NCBI GenBank assembly: GCA_965248155.1
Contig: CBDFIO010000001.1
Span: 744,001 to 808,000 of the forward strand
DNA from: RFSX01 sp965248155
GTDB lineage: Bacteria > Bacteroidota > Bacteroidia > Chitinophagales > Saprospiraceae
DNA length: 64,000 bases
Direction of reading: 5' to 3'
The notes beneath the pieces were generated by a model, which saw only the letters and a list, made by a program, of their open reading frames with translations, was not told where the DNA came from and searched no databases. Shown one piece after another: positions 8,923 to 18,376 of the stretch; position 1 is the first letter of the stretch, and each line of letters opens with the position of its first letter. The translations under genes and the position numbers were made by a program.

Positions 8923-10151
8923 TTGTCCGTATTTTGATAGTAAGATTCTTGATTTTTCATTGCAAACAATAGTATAAAGATATATATCGCGACTCCAATT
9001 TGCGATTCCAAAGTATGCTCGACCAGAAAAGAAGCAAAGAATACCAATTGGCTCGTTATAAGAAAGAATCTATCAGAATTTCTGAGGTAAAATAAGGGTA
9101 TAATTGTAAAGAGAATAAATAGGATCGATCCAAAGATTCCCATTGTTGCGGCGCTATGAATATATTGATTGTGAGGTAACAATTCGAGATTTATTAATTC
9201 AGGATAATTTAATTCCAGGTAAGCATTGGTTTCATCCATTATATCACCAAGGCCAACTCCTCCCACAGGATTTTCTTTAATCAAATGAATTCCTGCATAA
9301 ATGCTTCCTAATCTTCTGGAATCAGATAACTCCCTTATATTATCATTTTTTGAAAACAGCTCAAGACTGTATTTCATATATCCAATTTTGTTTTTTATAG
9401 TCGGGACATATTGAATTGACAAAACAGAAGAAAGGATTAAAACACTGAGAATAGACAGACCAATTTTTTTAGTGCCTTTCTTCATTAGAAAGTAAATGAT
9501 TGAGGATAAAACAATCACATATAAAGTCAGCAAGCCACTTCTTACAGCCAGCAAGTGCAGATATATAAAAAGAAAAGCTGTAATAAAACTTAAAATTTGT
9601 TTTTCATATTTGATAATTGTTTCAGATTTCTGTATAAGAAGATGTATACTAAAAAGGAAAGCCAAACTCATCATGATGCTATATCTGATGTGGTGAATAG
9701 GAGTCGGAATAATCTGTCCTTTTTTATATATCTCAATAAAGTGTTCTAAATCGAAAAGAAAGGAGGCTATGGACCATAAGGCGGAACTAAACATGAGGAG
9801 GATAAAAGAAAGAGAGATCATTTTCATGATTTTCTTATCTATTTTCGGAATGGCATAGAAAGCAAAGGGTAAAAAGAAAAGGGGAAGTTTAATTCTTAAG
9901 CGTTCCAAAAAATAATCAATATTAGCCGACCATAATCCTGAGATAAGGCAAATAATAAAAATGCCAGTAATGCTCAAATAATATTTATTAGAAAGAAAAC
10001 CCGTAAGTTTTTGCTTCAAATCGCCATTCCATAGTCCTGCAATCAAGAAGAATATCATGCCCATACTGATCATGAAGCGCGAATACAACAGACCTATCAT
10101 AATAAAGAGGCATGCGACTATAAAAATATGTTGAGATTGGATTCTATTCAT
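8919..10151 (-). CDS. O-antigen ligase / polymerase family membrane protein (Wzy_C)
   Basis: 410 residues, with about ten to eleven predicted transmembrane segments over the whole length. A large periplasmic loop at about 240-330 holds RRLGSIYAGIHLIKENPVGGVGLGD and LLPHNQYIHSA, the conserved block and histidine of Wzy_C/WaaL proteins. These enzymes join O-antigen to lipid A-core, or polymerise it, on the periplasmic side of the inner membrane. The first base overlaps the cysQ stop (TAATG) and the last four overlap the glycosyltransferase start. Ligase and polymerase cannot be distinguished by sequence alone. Confidence 0.85.
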   Translation of the reverse strand: MNRIQSQHIFIVACLFIMIGLLYSRFMISMGMIFFLIAGLWNGDLKQKLTGFLSNKYYLSITGIFIICLISGLWSANIDYFLERLRIKLPLFFLPFAFYAIPKIDKKIMKMISLSFILLMFSSALWSIASFLFDLEHFIEIYKKGQIIPTPIHHIRYSIMMSLAFLFSIHLLIQKSETIIKYEKQILSFITAFLFIYLHLLAVRSGLLTLYVIVLSSIIYFLMKKGTKKIGLSILSVLILSSVLSIQYVPTIKNKIGYMKYSLELFSKNDNIRELSDSRRLGSIYAGIHLIKENPVGGVGLGDIMDETNAYLELNYPELINLELLPHNQYIHSAATMGIFGSILFILFTIIPLFYLRNSDRFFLITSQLVFFASFLVEHTLESQIGVAIYIFILLFAMKNQESYYQNTDK

Positions 10152-10951
10152 TAATCATTCGCCTTGATTTGACCATGTGCTATAAAGAAAGGATTCAAAA
10201 GATTTTCTTTATTGTACACTACAGCTTCTCCATTTTCCGCCTGGATAACCTGCCCTCCAGCTTCTTCAACGATAATTTGTGCGGCTGCAGTATCCCATTC
10301 CATAGTTGGAGCTAATCTAGGGTATATATGTGCATCACCAGAAGCTAAGATTAAGAACTTCAATGAGCTACCTTTCGATACTTTTATTGGGTTTGAGTAA
10401 GCTTCAATAAAGTTTTGTGTGTCTTCATTAAGGTGGGACCTGGAACATACAATAGATAATTCTTCATCAGTTTTCCGATAGCTTGCTGCTTGTAGAGCCT
10501 CTGTCCTTTGATCTTTATTTCTGAATGCACCCTGATTTTTGATTCCGTAATACATTTCATCCAATACAGGAGCATATACTACCCCCGCAATTACACGGTT
10601 TTTATGAATTAAGGCAATGTTTACAGTGAATTCTCCATTCCTTTTAATGAATTCTTTGGTCCCATCTAAAGGATCTACCATCCAAAGATATTCGTAGTCT
10701 TTTCTCGTTTCGTAGTCAATGGCTTTATTTTCTTCGGATATTATTGGAAATTGAGGATCTAATTGTTCTAAAGCTGCACATATTATCTTATTGGCTTCAC
10801 GATCTGCTCTTGTAAGTGGAGAGTTATCATCTTTTGTTTCCACATTGAAATTGTCAACATCATTATAAACTTCAAGGATTTTGTCTCCAGCTTGTTTTGC
10901 AATTTCAATTACTTCATCTATCAATTCTTTTATTGTACATTCTTCCATCAT
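10151..10951 (-). CDS. cysQ: 3'(2'),5'-bisphosphate nucleotidase CysQ
   Basis: 266 residues of the inositol-monophosphatase superfamily. Metal-binding motifs are EENKAIDY, then DPLDGTKEFIKRNGEF (about residues 93-108) and EWDTAAAQIIVEEAGG near 219-234. CysQ hydrolyses 3'-phosphoadenosine 5'-phosphate (PAP) to AMP, removing the by-product of sulfate assimilation and sulfotransferase reactions. A sulfotransferase is encoded at 55728-56828. It is first in a three-gene run with the ligase and glycosyltransferase. The start at 10951 (ATGATGGAAGAA) has a second ATG one codon on; either is possible. Confidence 0.93.
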   Translation of the reverse strand: MMEECTIKELIDEVIEIAKQAGDKILEVYNDVDNFNVETKDDNSPLTRADREANKIICAALEQLDPQFPIISEENKAIDYETRKDYEYLWMVDPLDGTKEFIKRNGEFTVNIALIHKNRVIAGVVYAPVLDEMYYGIKNQGAFRNKDQRTEALQAASYRKTDEELSIVCSRSHLNEDTQNFIEAYSNPIKVSKGSSLKFLILASGDAHIYPRLAPTMEWDTAAAQIIVEEAGGQVIQAENGEAVVYNKENLLNPFFIAHGQIKAND

Positions 10952-11015
10952 AGTTTTTTTAAATTTCCCGCAATTATAAATATCATCTTATTCATATTTT
11001 ATAATTGTTGGACTT

Positions 11016-11588
11016 CTATATTTTTTTCAGAAAAGCATTTTGAACTACCAGAATCTCAAAGGCACCAACCAAGGGTATTGTATCTTTAGCAATTATCTCG
11101 TCACCACTAATATTAACAGGCCTTTCAGTCGAAATAAAAAAAGAAACTTCGATCCCATTATTAACTCTCTCGTAATCTACAACAAGATCAGATTCCAATA
11201 CAGAAAACCGACTTACAAAATGATTTTTCCTAAGGTATGCATCTATTTTTATACTGTTATATTCATCAATTCTATAGTGTCCTTTTTCAGGATTGATGGC
11301 TTCCAATCCATAAGATCTTATATCATTATCACCATATATAATGGTCCAGGGATAAAACCCATTTCCGTCTGGATTATCTATTATTAATTTCATCTTCCCT
11401 TGAAGGCTATCCGACTTTCCATCATATATGTTGAGATCTCCAACATATTGACCAACCCAGTCTATTGGAAATAAGAAATTTTGATTCTGAAGATTGTCTG
11501 ATGCATTTATTTGATTTGCTTGTTTTGTTGATTTACAAGCTATCATACACAGACTTAAGAGTAAAACCAGATAATGATTTTTGAACAT
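11016..11588 (-). CDS. Hypothetical lipoprotein
   Basis: 190 residues. The signal peptide ends at the lipobox MIAC (Cys18), followed by KSTKQ. The mature part is beta-rich (VGQYVGDLNIYDG, KMKLIIDN, GHYRIDEYNSIKIDAYL, SRFSVLESDLVVDYE) and resembles small lipocalin-like periplasmic or outer-membrane lipoproteins, but I do not recognise a specific family. It is transcribed divergently from the M1 peptidase at 11634 with a 45-base gap, which must hold both promoters. Confidence 0.7.
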   Translation of the reverse strand: MFKNHYLVLLLSLCMIACKSTKQANQINASDNLQNQNFLFPIDWVGQYVGDLNIYDGKSDSLQGKMKLIIDNPDGNGFYPWTIIYGDNDIRSYGLEAINPEKGHYRIDEYNSIKIDAYLRKNHFVSRFSVLESDLVVDYERVNNGIEVSFFISTERPVNISGDEIIAKDTIPLVGAFEILVVQNAFLKKI

Positions 11589-11633
11589 AAATGATTAATA
11601 TTATATGCTTAAAATATTAAACAAAAAGTTAAT

Positions 11634-14621
11634 ATGACTTTTAGCTTATTCAATTTCTTCCTGGCGGTCACAATATTTTTTTCCTCCTTTAATATTAAAG
11701 CACAAAATGCATTTCAGCAGCAAGTTGATTTTAAAATAGTTGCTAGTCTTGATACTTTAAATCAAAGCTTAAATGCGCAATGTACAATAAAGTATAAGAA
11801 TAATTCTTCTGTTTCACTAGACAAGATTTATCTGCATTTATGGTGGAACGCCTATGGAGATAAACGTTCAGCATATGCAGAACAACAATTAAGATTGTAT
11901 GAAATGGATTTTCATTTTTCCGATGCTCAATTTAGTGGATCATATGAGAAATTCTATATAGAACAGGAAGGGTCTCCGCTTGATTGTCACCCTTTTAAAA
12001 AAGAGGGCCATCAATATTCTGATATTGTAGAAGTCATTTTAAATACGCCTTGTGCAGCCAATACCACAGTGGAACTCATAATCGATTATAGTTTGAAGAT
12101 TCCGTATAACTTTTCAAGAGCAGGATACGGAAATGATGTTTACAGGTTTACCCAATGGTACCCAAAACCTGCAGTTTTTGATTCAGATGGATGGCACCCA
12201 ATGCCCTATTTGGATATGGGAGAAATCTACTATGATTTTGGGAATTATGATATAAATCTCTCTATTCCATCTTCATTTGTAGTTGGACATACAGGTGAGC
12301 TTAGCTCAATTGAAAAAAATGACTCCATTCAAATTATAAGTTATAATGCAAAAAACGTTGTTGACTTCGCTTGGTTCGCTTCAGAAAAGTTTATTAAAGA
12401 GTCACGACGCATTCGAATTAAAGAAAAGGAAATTGAATTAAATGTACTTCGGAAGAAGGAGTCTCATTCTTGGAAAAATGCGCTTGATCTATTGCAGCGC
12501 TCTTCTATCTTTTATTCTGATAAAATTGGAGAATACCCTTACTCACAAATCAGTATTGTCGAAGGATCTTCTTCCAGGTCCAGTGACATGGAATATCCAA
12601 TGGTTGCAATAATTGACCACAAAAAGGATGAACAAGTACTAGATCATTTAATTGCTCACGAAATTGGCCACAATTGGTTTTATGGTATTCTGGCTACGAA
12701 TGAACGGAAGCATCCCTGGATGGATGAAGGATTAAATAGCTTTCATGATCATCAATATAATGATGCGAACTATAAAAAGCCACTCTATAATGAAGTCATT
12801 TCAAAAATATTCAGCAGCCCGGATTCTGAGTTGAGCCTTATCCAGCAATTCGTTAGTCATGCTCAAAGTATAAATCGAGATTCCAAGATCAGATATCTTC
12901 GAGATGACATCGATCCTATGAATTACATTAGTCTCAATTATGAAAAAATTGCATGGGCTCTATCTTATCTTCAATCCTATTTGGGCTTAGATGTATTTGA
13001 AGCCTGTATTAAAAAATATTATGAGTCTTATAAATTCAAGCATCCCAGACCGAACGATCTCCAATCTGTTTTTGAATCTACATCAGAGAAAAAGTTGGAT
13101 TGGTTTTTTGAAGGACTTCTCAATAGTAAGGAAAGGTTCGACTATAAAATTTTTTCATGTTCCAGACATGACGACAATTACAAACTTATAATTGCTAATA
13201 ATGGTGATTTAATTCTTCCTTTTCATTTAACTGCATTTAATACTGATAATGAAATCATCTACAATAAGTGGTTTGAAGGAATTGCAAAATCCGAAAGAAA
13301 GGAAATTGAATTATCTGCAGAGGATGTACATAGATTTAGTTTGAATGGCAAACTCCCTTTTCTTGATATTAACCGAGGCAATAATCATTATTTTCCGAAC
13401 AATACGATTTTTAAAAGGCAAAAATTTAAGTCTAATCTTCTATTTAAAACTTCTGATAGTCGATTTTTAAATACGAATTGGATTCCAGTCTTGACTGCGA
13501 ATGCTTATGATGGGCTAATGACTGGTCTTGCTGTTTCGAATGGATTATTTCCGGCTACTAATTTCAGGTGGTTTATTAATACATCTTTCGGATTTAAATC
13601 GATTGAACCGATTGGAATATTCTCGATGGAAAAGGATATTTATTTTACCAAAGGAAATATTCGAAAGCTTACATTGGGATTGTCAGGGAAGAAATTTCAT
13701 TTTTTTTCAAATAAGAATTTAGATTATGATCTAAAGTATTCTAAACTTAAACCCGCTTTTACTATCCATTTTTCTAAGAAAGCAACACAGAATGCTTTTC
13801 TGAACTATAGTGCTCATTTATTGAATACTGAAGAAGCACTATTCAATGGTGAATCCGATCCAGAAATTAAAAGTAATCTTTCAATTGTACATCAGCTAAA
13901 TTATGGGCATAATTGGGATCGAAGACTCAGTCGCAATAAAATCTTAATTCAACTTGAATATGAGGACTATGACAGATTTAATCAAACGCAGGCAGAATAT
14001 CTAAAGCTAAATCTTGATTTTAAGAAAAAGGTATACATAAGTACGTCGAATAAATTTTTTGTCAGGGCTTTTGGCTCTTATTTTATTGTCAATAGTGAAC
14101 GGGAATCGGCAAATTATTCAGATGCAATTACAAGATCTTCAATTGCCTTGAGCGATCAAGGATTTTCAGATAGATCTTTTGAAGAGTATTATTTTGCTAG
14201 AACGAAACAATCAGGCTTGTTTTCACGGCAATTTTCAGAGAATGACAGTGGTTTTAAAACTGCTACAGGGAGTAGTCAAAAGGTGGGAATGAGCAATGAT
14301 TGGGCTATTGCACTAAATCTAAAATCAGATTTACCTATTGGAAATTTTCTATTTTTAAAATTTAGACCCTTTTTGGATTTAGCACTTGTAAATACCAAAT
14401 CGGTCACGAATGATGCATTGAAAGCTCAATTTTATTACAGCGGTGGAATAGCCTTAGAATTAGGAGATTTTTTCGGAATATCTCTACCTATATTAAATTC
14501 GGCTGAAATTGAAAATATTTACAAATCTCAATCTTTCCTTTCAAGATTAAGTTTTAGGCTTAATCTTAATCTTCTAAATGTGTATCAATACGCTGATGAT
14601 CCATACGAATTAGTCAGATAA
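11634..14621 (+). CDS. M1 family zinc metallopeptidase with C-terminal barrel-like region
   Basis: 995 residues. The signal peptide is about 1-23 (ending SSFNIKAQ). A beta-rich N-domain is followed by the gluzincin site HEIGHNWFYG at about 342-351, with the third zinc ligand Glu365 in WMDEGLN, giving HExxH-18-E. The substrate loop is SSDMEYPM rather than the usual GAMEN, common in Bacteroidota members. After the helical domain (to about 490), roughly 400 residues are rich in alternating aromatic beta-strands (FLKFRPFLDLAL, LSFRLNLNLLNVYQYAD). This suggests anchoring as an outer-membrane barrel, or a long beta domain. The protein probably trims peptides outside the inner membrane. Confidence 0.9.
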   Translation: MTFSLFNFFLAVTIFFSSFNIKAQNAFQQQVDFKIVASLDTLNQSLNAQCTIKYKNNSSVSLDKIYLHLWWNAYGDKRSAYAEQQLRLYEMDFHFSDAQFSGSYEKFYIEQEGSPLDCHPFKKEGHQYSDIVEVILNTPCAANTTVELIIDYSLKIPYNFSRAGYGNDVYRFTQWYPKPAVFDSDGWHPMPYLDMGEIYYDFGNYDINLSIPSSFVVGHTGELSSIEKNDSIQIISYNAKNVVDFAWFASEKFIKESRRIRIKEKEIELNVLRKKESHSWKNALDLLQRSSIFYSDKIGEYPYSQISIVEGSSSRSSDMEYPMVAIIDHKKDEQVLDHLIAHEIGHNWFYGILATNERKHPWMDEGLNSFHDHQYNDANYKKPLYNEVISKIFSSPDSELSLIQQFVSHAQSINRDSKIRYLRDDIDPMNYISLNYEKIAWALSYLQSYLGLDVFEACIKKYYESYKFKHPRPNDLQSVFESTSEKKLDWFFEGLLNSKERFDYKIFSCSRHDDNYKLIIANNGDLILPFHLTAFNTDNEIIYNKWFEGIAKSERKEIELSAEDVHRFSLNGKLPFLDINRGNNHYFPNNTIFKRQKFKSNLLFKTSDSRFLNTNWIPVLTANAYDGLMTGLAVSNGLFPATNFRWFINTSFGFKSIEPIGIFSMEKDIYFTKGNIRKLTLGLSGKKFHFFSNKNLDYDLKYSKLKPAFTIHFSKKATQNAFLNYSAHLLNTEEALFNGESDPEIKSNLSIVHQLNYGHNWDRRLSRNKILIQLEYEDYDRFNQTQAEYLKLNLDFKKKVYISTSNKFFVRAFGSYFIVNSERESANYSDAITRSSIALSDQGFSDRSFEEYYFARTKQSGLFSRQFSENDSGFKTATGSSQKVGMSNDWAIALNLKSDLPIGNFLFLKFRPFLDLALVNTKSVTNDALKAQFYYSGGIALELGDFFGISLPILNSAEIENIYKSQSFLSRLSFRLNLNLLNVYQYADDPYELVR

Positions 14622-14719
14622 GCTAGTTTCTGGCGCAAAACTTGTTTTAATAATTGAGGTGGGCTTTATAATGGCATCATCGGATCTAAAGTTATATCTT
14701 GTAATTTCTTTTTTATTAA

Positions 14720-15613
14720 ATGAATCAGATTAACAATAATATTTTATCCATAGGTCAAGGGTTTCCTTGTTTTATAATAGCAGAAATTGGTATCAACCAT
14801 AATGGAGATATAAATCTTGCGAAACAATTGATATTTGCAGCTAAAGAAGCAGGCTGTGATGCTGTTAAATTTCAAAAACGAGAACCTGAAATTTGCGTTC
14901 CCAAGGACCAATGGCATATTGAGAGGGACACCCCATGGGGTAGGATGGATTATATCAGCTATCGTCATAAAATTGAATTTTCATTTGATGAATTTGCAGA
15001 GCTAAATGATTATTGTAAATCCTTAGATCTAATCTGGTTTGCATCCTGTTGGGATGAAGTATCTGTAGATTTTATAGAAGCATTTGATCCTCCAATATAC
15101 AAGTCGGCCTCAGCTTCTCTGATGGATATAGAATTGTTAGCAAAAATGAAATCCACGCATAAACCACTGATTGTTTCAACCGGAATGTCAACTCTAGACG
15201 ATATACATGCAGTATTAGATCAGATAGGAAAAGATAATGTTCTTCTTGCCCATGCAACATCAGCTTATCCGTGTCCAATAGAAGATCTAAATCTGAAAAT
15301 GATTTCTACCTTCCAAAAGCTATTCCCGGATAATATTATCGGTTACTCAGGTCATGAAACCGGTCTTTCTACGACTTTGGCTGCGGTTACTCTGGGAGCA
15401 AAATTTGTCGAAAGACATTTCACTCTTGACAGAGCAATGTGGGGCTCAGATCAGTCCGCCTCGGTAGAACCAGTAGGAATGCAAAGATTGGTACGAGATA
15501 TTAGGGCGAATGAAAAAGCTTTTGGGGATGGAATAAAAAAGATATATCCAAGCGAATATTCCTCAATGGATAAGCTTCGAAAAATAAAATCTGTTAAACC
15601 TAGAATTATATAG
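14720..15613 (+). CDS. neuB: N-acetylneuraminate synthase family protein (NeuB-like)
   Basis: 297 residues of TIM-barrel sugar synthase. The family signature IIAEIGINHNGDINLAKQLI opens the domain; DAVKFQKR, ASASLMDIELL, IVSTGMSTLDDI, ATSAYPCP and GYSGHETGLSTTLAAVTLGA with VERHFTLDR follow. NeuB enzymes condense phosphoenolpyruvate with a mannosamine-type sugar to a nonulosonic acid (sialic, legionaminic or pseudaminic acid). The C-terminal antifreeze-like SAF domain of standard NeuB (about 350 residues) is missing; the protein ends after the barrel. The next gene is the matching CMP-activating enzyme three bases downstream. Which nonulosonic acid is made cannot be read from the sequence. Confidence 0.88.
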   Translation: MNQINNNILSIGQGFPCFIIAEIGINHNGDINLAKQLIFAAKEAGCDAVKFQKREPEICVPKDQWHIERDTPWGRMDYISYRHKIEFSFDEFAELNDYCKSLDLIWFASCWDEVSVDFIEAFDPPIYKSASASLMDIELLAKMKSTHKPLIVSTGMSTLDDIHAVLDQIGKDNVLLAHATSAYPCPIEDLNLKMISTFQKLFPDNIIGYSGHETGLSTTLAAVTLGAKFVERHFTLDRAMWGSDQSASVEPVGMQRLVRDIRANEKAFGDGIKKIYPSEYSSMDKLRKIKSVKPRII

Positions 15614-15616
15614 TAT

Positions 15617-16345
15617 TTGAAGGTCGTAGCACTTATACCTGCCAGAGGAGGTTCTAAATCTATTCCAAGAAAAAATATTCGATTATTTAATGGCATTCCT
15701 TTGATTGCATACAGCATTGCAGCAGCTATACAATCCAAGAAAATTGATAGAGTAATCTGCTCCACGGATGATGCAGAAATAGCAGAAATCGCCAACAAAT
15801 ATGGCGCTGAAACTCCATTTATCAGGCCCGGGGATTTGTCTGGAGATGATGTAATGGATTATCCTGTTTTTGAGCATGCTTTAGCCTTTTTATTGAATGC
15901 GGATGAACGACCAGATATGTTTATCCACCTAAGGCCAACATCTCCTTTTCGTCCTCCTCATTTAATTGATAACGCTATTGAAATGCTAAATGAAAATCCG
16001 GAAGCAGATAGTTTACGATCAATATCAGAAGCTTCAGAAAATCCATATAAAATGTGGCATCTTGGAGATACATATATTAAGCCAATAATTAACAGTGAAC
16101 TCAGGGAAGCTTATAATCATCCACGCCAGGATTTACCGGAAAGTTATTGGCACAACGGCGTGCTGGATATTGTAAAAACCTCATGTCTGGAAAAGAAGAA
16201 TAGTATTTCAGGAGACAACATTCTACCATTAATTACACTGTCAGAATATTCAATTGACTTAGATGATGAATGGCAATGGGAAGTAGCGGAAAATCACGTA
16301 AAAAACACAACTCTCCCGTATATTAAAGTGAATAAGATTTTTTAG
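15617..16345 (+). CDS. neuA: Acylneuraminate cytidylyltransferase (NeuA-like)
   Basis: 242 residues from a TTG start three bases after the neuB stop. The nucleotide-binding signature IPARGGSKSIPRKNI is at residues 7-21, followed by ICSTDDAEIAEIA and HLRPTSPFR, standard for CMP-nonulosonate synthetases. The enzyme activates the NeuB product with CTP for transfer to a surface glycan. The upstream barrel enzyme and this gene look like one transcription unit. Its stop overlaps that of the convergent barrel-protein gene in a shared TTAG (16342-16345). Confidence 0.9.
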   Translation: MKVVALIPARGGSKSIPRKNIRLFNGIPLIAYSIAAAIQSKKIDRVICSTDDAEIAEIANKYGAETPFIRPGDLSGDDVMDYPVFEHALAFLLNADERPDMFIHLRPTSPFRPPHLIDNAIEMLNENPEADSLRSISEASENPYKMWHLGDTYIKPIINSELREAYNHPRQDLPESYWHNGVLDIVKTSCLEKKNSISGDNILPLITLSEYSIDLDDEWQWEVAENHVKNTTLPYIKVNKIF

Positions 16346-17544
16346 AATGTAAAGTTAGTACTCAGGTTGATCAAGTTAAGATCGTACTTTCTTTTGTCTG
16401 AAGGATAGTTAAGATTATTCCTGTTAATAAGAGAACTTAGACCCCATTCGGAATCAAGATTGAAACTTAGGTTATTACTTAATTTATAAGAGATACCTGC
16501 AGATAAGCCAATATTGGTATTATTAAAGAATACGTTTTCAGCACTTGCATAAGAAGGTAATTTTCTATTGGCCTTATTCAATAATGTTTTATCAATATTT
16601 TCGCTATAAGTATATCTGAATTTAACACCACTATTAAGTGCCAGGAAATTATTCACCTGATAACTTATGCCTAATGGCAAGTAAATCTGTTTGAAGCTTC
16701 TTAAACCCGAATAGAATGTTTCCTGGTTTTTCAGATCGATATCTGCAACAGATTTAAAAATTTCACTCTCATTATCTTTTTCAAAAAATGGAAAAATGAT
16801 ATGATCGCGAGACACAAAATTTACAGCTAATCCAGTTGTAATACCAAGTCGTTTACCAAGCGGAATTTCAATTCCAGACCCAAGTCCATAACCTGTGAAG
16901 TCTAAATTATTAGTAGCAAACGTGAGTAGGCTCAAATTATATTTTGCCTTTCTCTTTGAAGTTACTGAATGTGGTTTGCTGATCGTTGGTTGTGGAATTA
17001 GTCTATTATTTAAATCAATTTCAGAAGAAAGGGACTCCAAGTTTTCAATACGATTATTATCGCTTAAAAAGTGAATTCTGTTTCCATTTTCGAAGATATT
17101 TTTCGAATCAATTAATTTTTGAACTCCTTCCTCGTTTGAATTTGGTTTGAAAGCCGAATTACTGAGTAATATGTTTCTGGAATATAAATTATCACTCTGA
17201 TCTGCTATGAATGATTGCAGATTCTCATCTGAATACACTTTATTGACTGTATTCTGAACTAAACTGTAATAGGGTTGAGCACCAAGATCATGATGTAAAT
17301 AAATGTGTTTGTATATTATCTTTTCCTTAGTCAGTTCAGCTGTAGGAATTTGATCATTCAAATGATAAGAGAGAAAACCTATGGCTAGAACAGAAATCAA
17401 TAGTAGAGTAGCCAACACAGTTGCCAAAATATTTCTCTGAGAAGGAGGTACAGGAAGGTCCTTATCTAAAAGACCGGACATATCCTTCCAGGAATTATGT
17501 ACGAATGATTTTGTAATATCTTGTTTACTCCTCTTATCCAGCAT
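16342..17544 (-). CDS. Membrane-anchored protein with PorT-like beta-barrel domain, ECF sigma partner
   Basis: 400 residues. The N-terminal 38 residues are charged and look cytoplasmic. One transmembrane helix (about 39-61, ILATVLATLLLISVLAIGF) follows, then an extracytoplasmic region whose last 190 residues show outer-membrane barrel-like strands (GLGSGIEIPLGKRLGITTGLAVNF, LPLGISYQVNNFLALNSGVKFRYTY). The gene overlaps the upstream ECF sigma gene by 11 bases. Position and topology fit an anti-sigma or sensor partner, but no canonical anti-sigma domain is visible. The mix of an inner-membrane helix and barrel-like strands is odd. Confidence 0.7.
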   Translation of the reverse strand: MLDKRSKQDITKSFVHNSWKDMSGLLDKDLPVPPSQRNILATVLATLLLISVLAIGFLSYHLNDQIPTAELTKEKIIYKHIYLHHDLGAQPYYSLVQNTVNKVYSDENLQSFIADQSDNLYSRNILLSNSAFKPNSNEEGVQKLIDSKNIFENGNRIHFLSDNNRIENLESLSSEIDLNNRLIPQPTISKPHSVTSKRKAKYNLSLLTFATNNLDFTGYGLGSGIEIPLGKRLGITTGLAVNFVSRDHIIFPFFEKDNESEIFKSVADIDLKNQETFYSGLRSFKQIYLPLGISYQVNNFLALNSGVKFRYTYSENIDKTLLNKANRKLPSYASAENVFFNNTNIGLSAGISYKLSNNLSFNLDSEWGLSSLINRNNLNYPSDKRKYDLNLINLSTNFTF

Positions 17545-18076
17545 TGGATTGATGCTTATTATTATTTAGAACTAAGGTCTGCAATTTTTTACGTGCTTCA
17601 GAAAGATGCCATTTTGATGTTCCGACACTTATATTTCTTGCTTCTGCGATCTCTTTATGATTGAATCCCTGGATTGCATAGAGAACAAAAACTTCAGCAG
17701 ATGCCGGTGGTAGATGATCAATCAATTTTAAGATATCTTCTTCATATAATTTGTTCATGACATCATTTGAATAATTATTGTCATGTTCTTCAAATACCAT
17801 GAATTTCAGATAATTGGCATTCTTTTTAATATTATCTGACATGGAATGGAATACAATTCTTCTTATCCATCCTTCAAGGCTTCCTCTGAATTCAAATTGA
17901 TTGATTTTTTTAAAAACTTTTAAAAATCCATCATTAACAATAGCAGCGGCACGATCTTTATCGTGTACATATCTCATGCACATTCCCATCATAGTTGGAA
18001 AATACTCCTTATAGAGTTTTTCCTGACATTTTCTGTCATTGTTTTTACATCCTTCTATGGTGGTTTTAATATTCAT
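17534..18076 (-). CDS. ECF-type RNA polymerase sigma-70 factor
   Basis: 180 residues. Region 2 is at about 25-85 (RYVHDKDRAAAIVNDGFLKV, FRGSLEGWIRRIV); region 4 is at about 115-170 (LPPASAEVFVLYAIQGFNHKEIAEARNI with SVGTSKWHLSEARKKL), a helix-turn-helix that reads the -35 element. There is no sigma 1.1 or region 3, as expected for group 4 factors. It is co-transcribed with the membrane protein that overlaps its 3' end. The regulon is unknown. Confidence 0.93.
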   Translation of the reverse strand: MNIKTTIEGCKNNDRKCQEKLYKEYFPTMMGMCMRYVHDKDRAAAIVNDGFLKVFKKINQFEFRGSLEGWIRRIVFHSMSDNIKKNANYLKFMVFEEHDNNYSNDVMNKLYEEDILKLIDHLPPASAEVFVLYAIQGFNHKEIAEARNISVGTSKWHLSEARKKLQTLVLNNNKHQSNAG

Positions 18077-18240
18077 GAATTAAATAAACTTTAATTCTGT
18101 CATGAATATAACTCTTCTCAGCATTTTATTCACGTTTTCAATTGTCGTTATGAATAAAAAAGGTCAAAAGTTATCTGAAAACCTGAACCTTAGTTGAACA
18201 TGTGTATATCAGAGAACTTATGACCAATTAGAGTGATAAA

Positions 18241-18284
18241 GAAAAAGCATATTATACAACTCGTTAGTAGTCTCATGCTTTTTC
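18241..18284 (-). terminator. Probable terminator downstream of M19 dipeptidase gene
   Basis: The arms GAAAAAGCAT (18241-18250) and ATGCTTTTTC (18275-18284) are perfect complements around a 24-base loop. The arms contain A/T runs on both strands, so the hairpin could stop transcription from either side. The surrounding 300-base gap (18077-18376) otherwise shows no gene; it must also contain the sigma-factor promoter. Confidence 0.55.
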
Positions 18285-18376
18285 ATAGCTGATTTAATAT
18301 TATAGACTAGTTTAATAAGCTAAATGGTTGGGTACTGTTGGTAGAAGATGGTAAAATCGGAGGTTTTGTTATTTAA

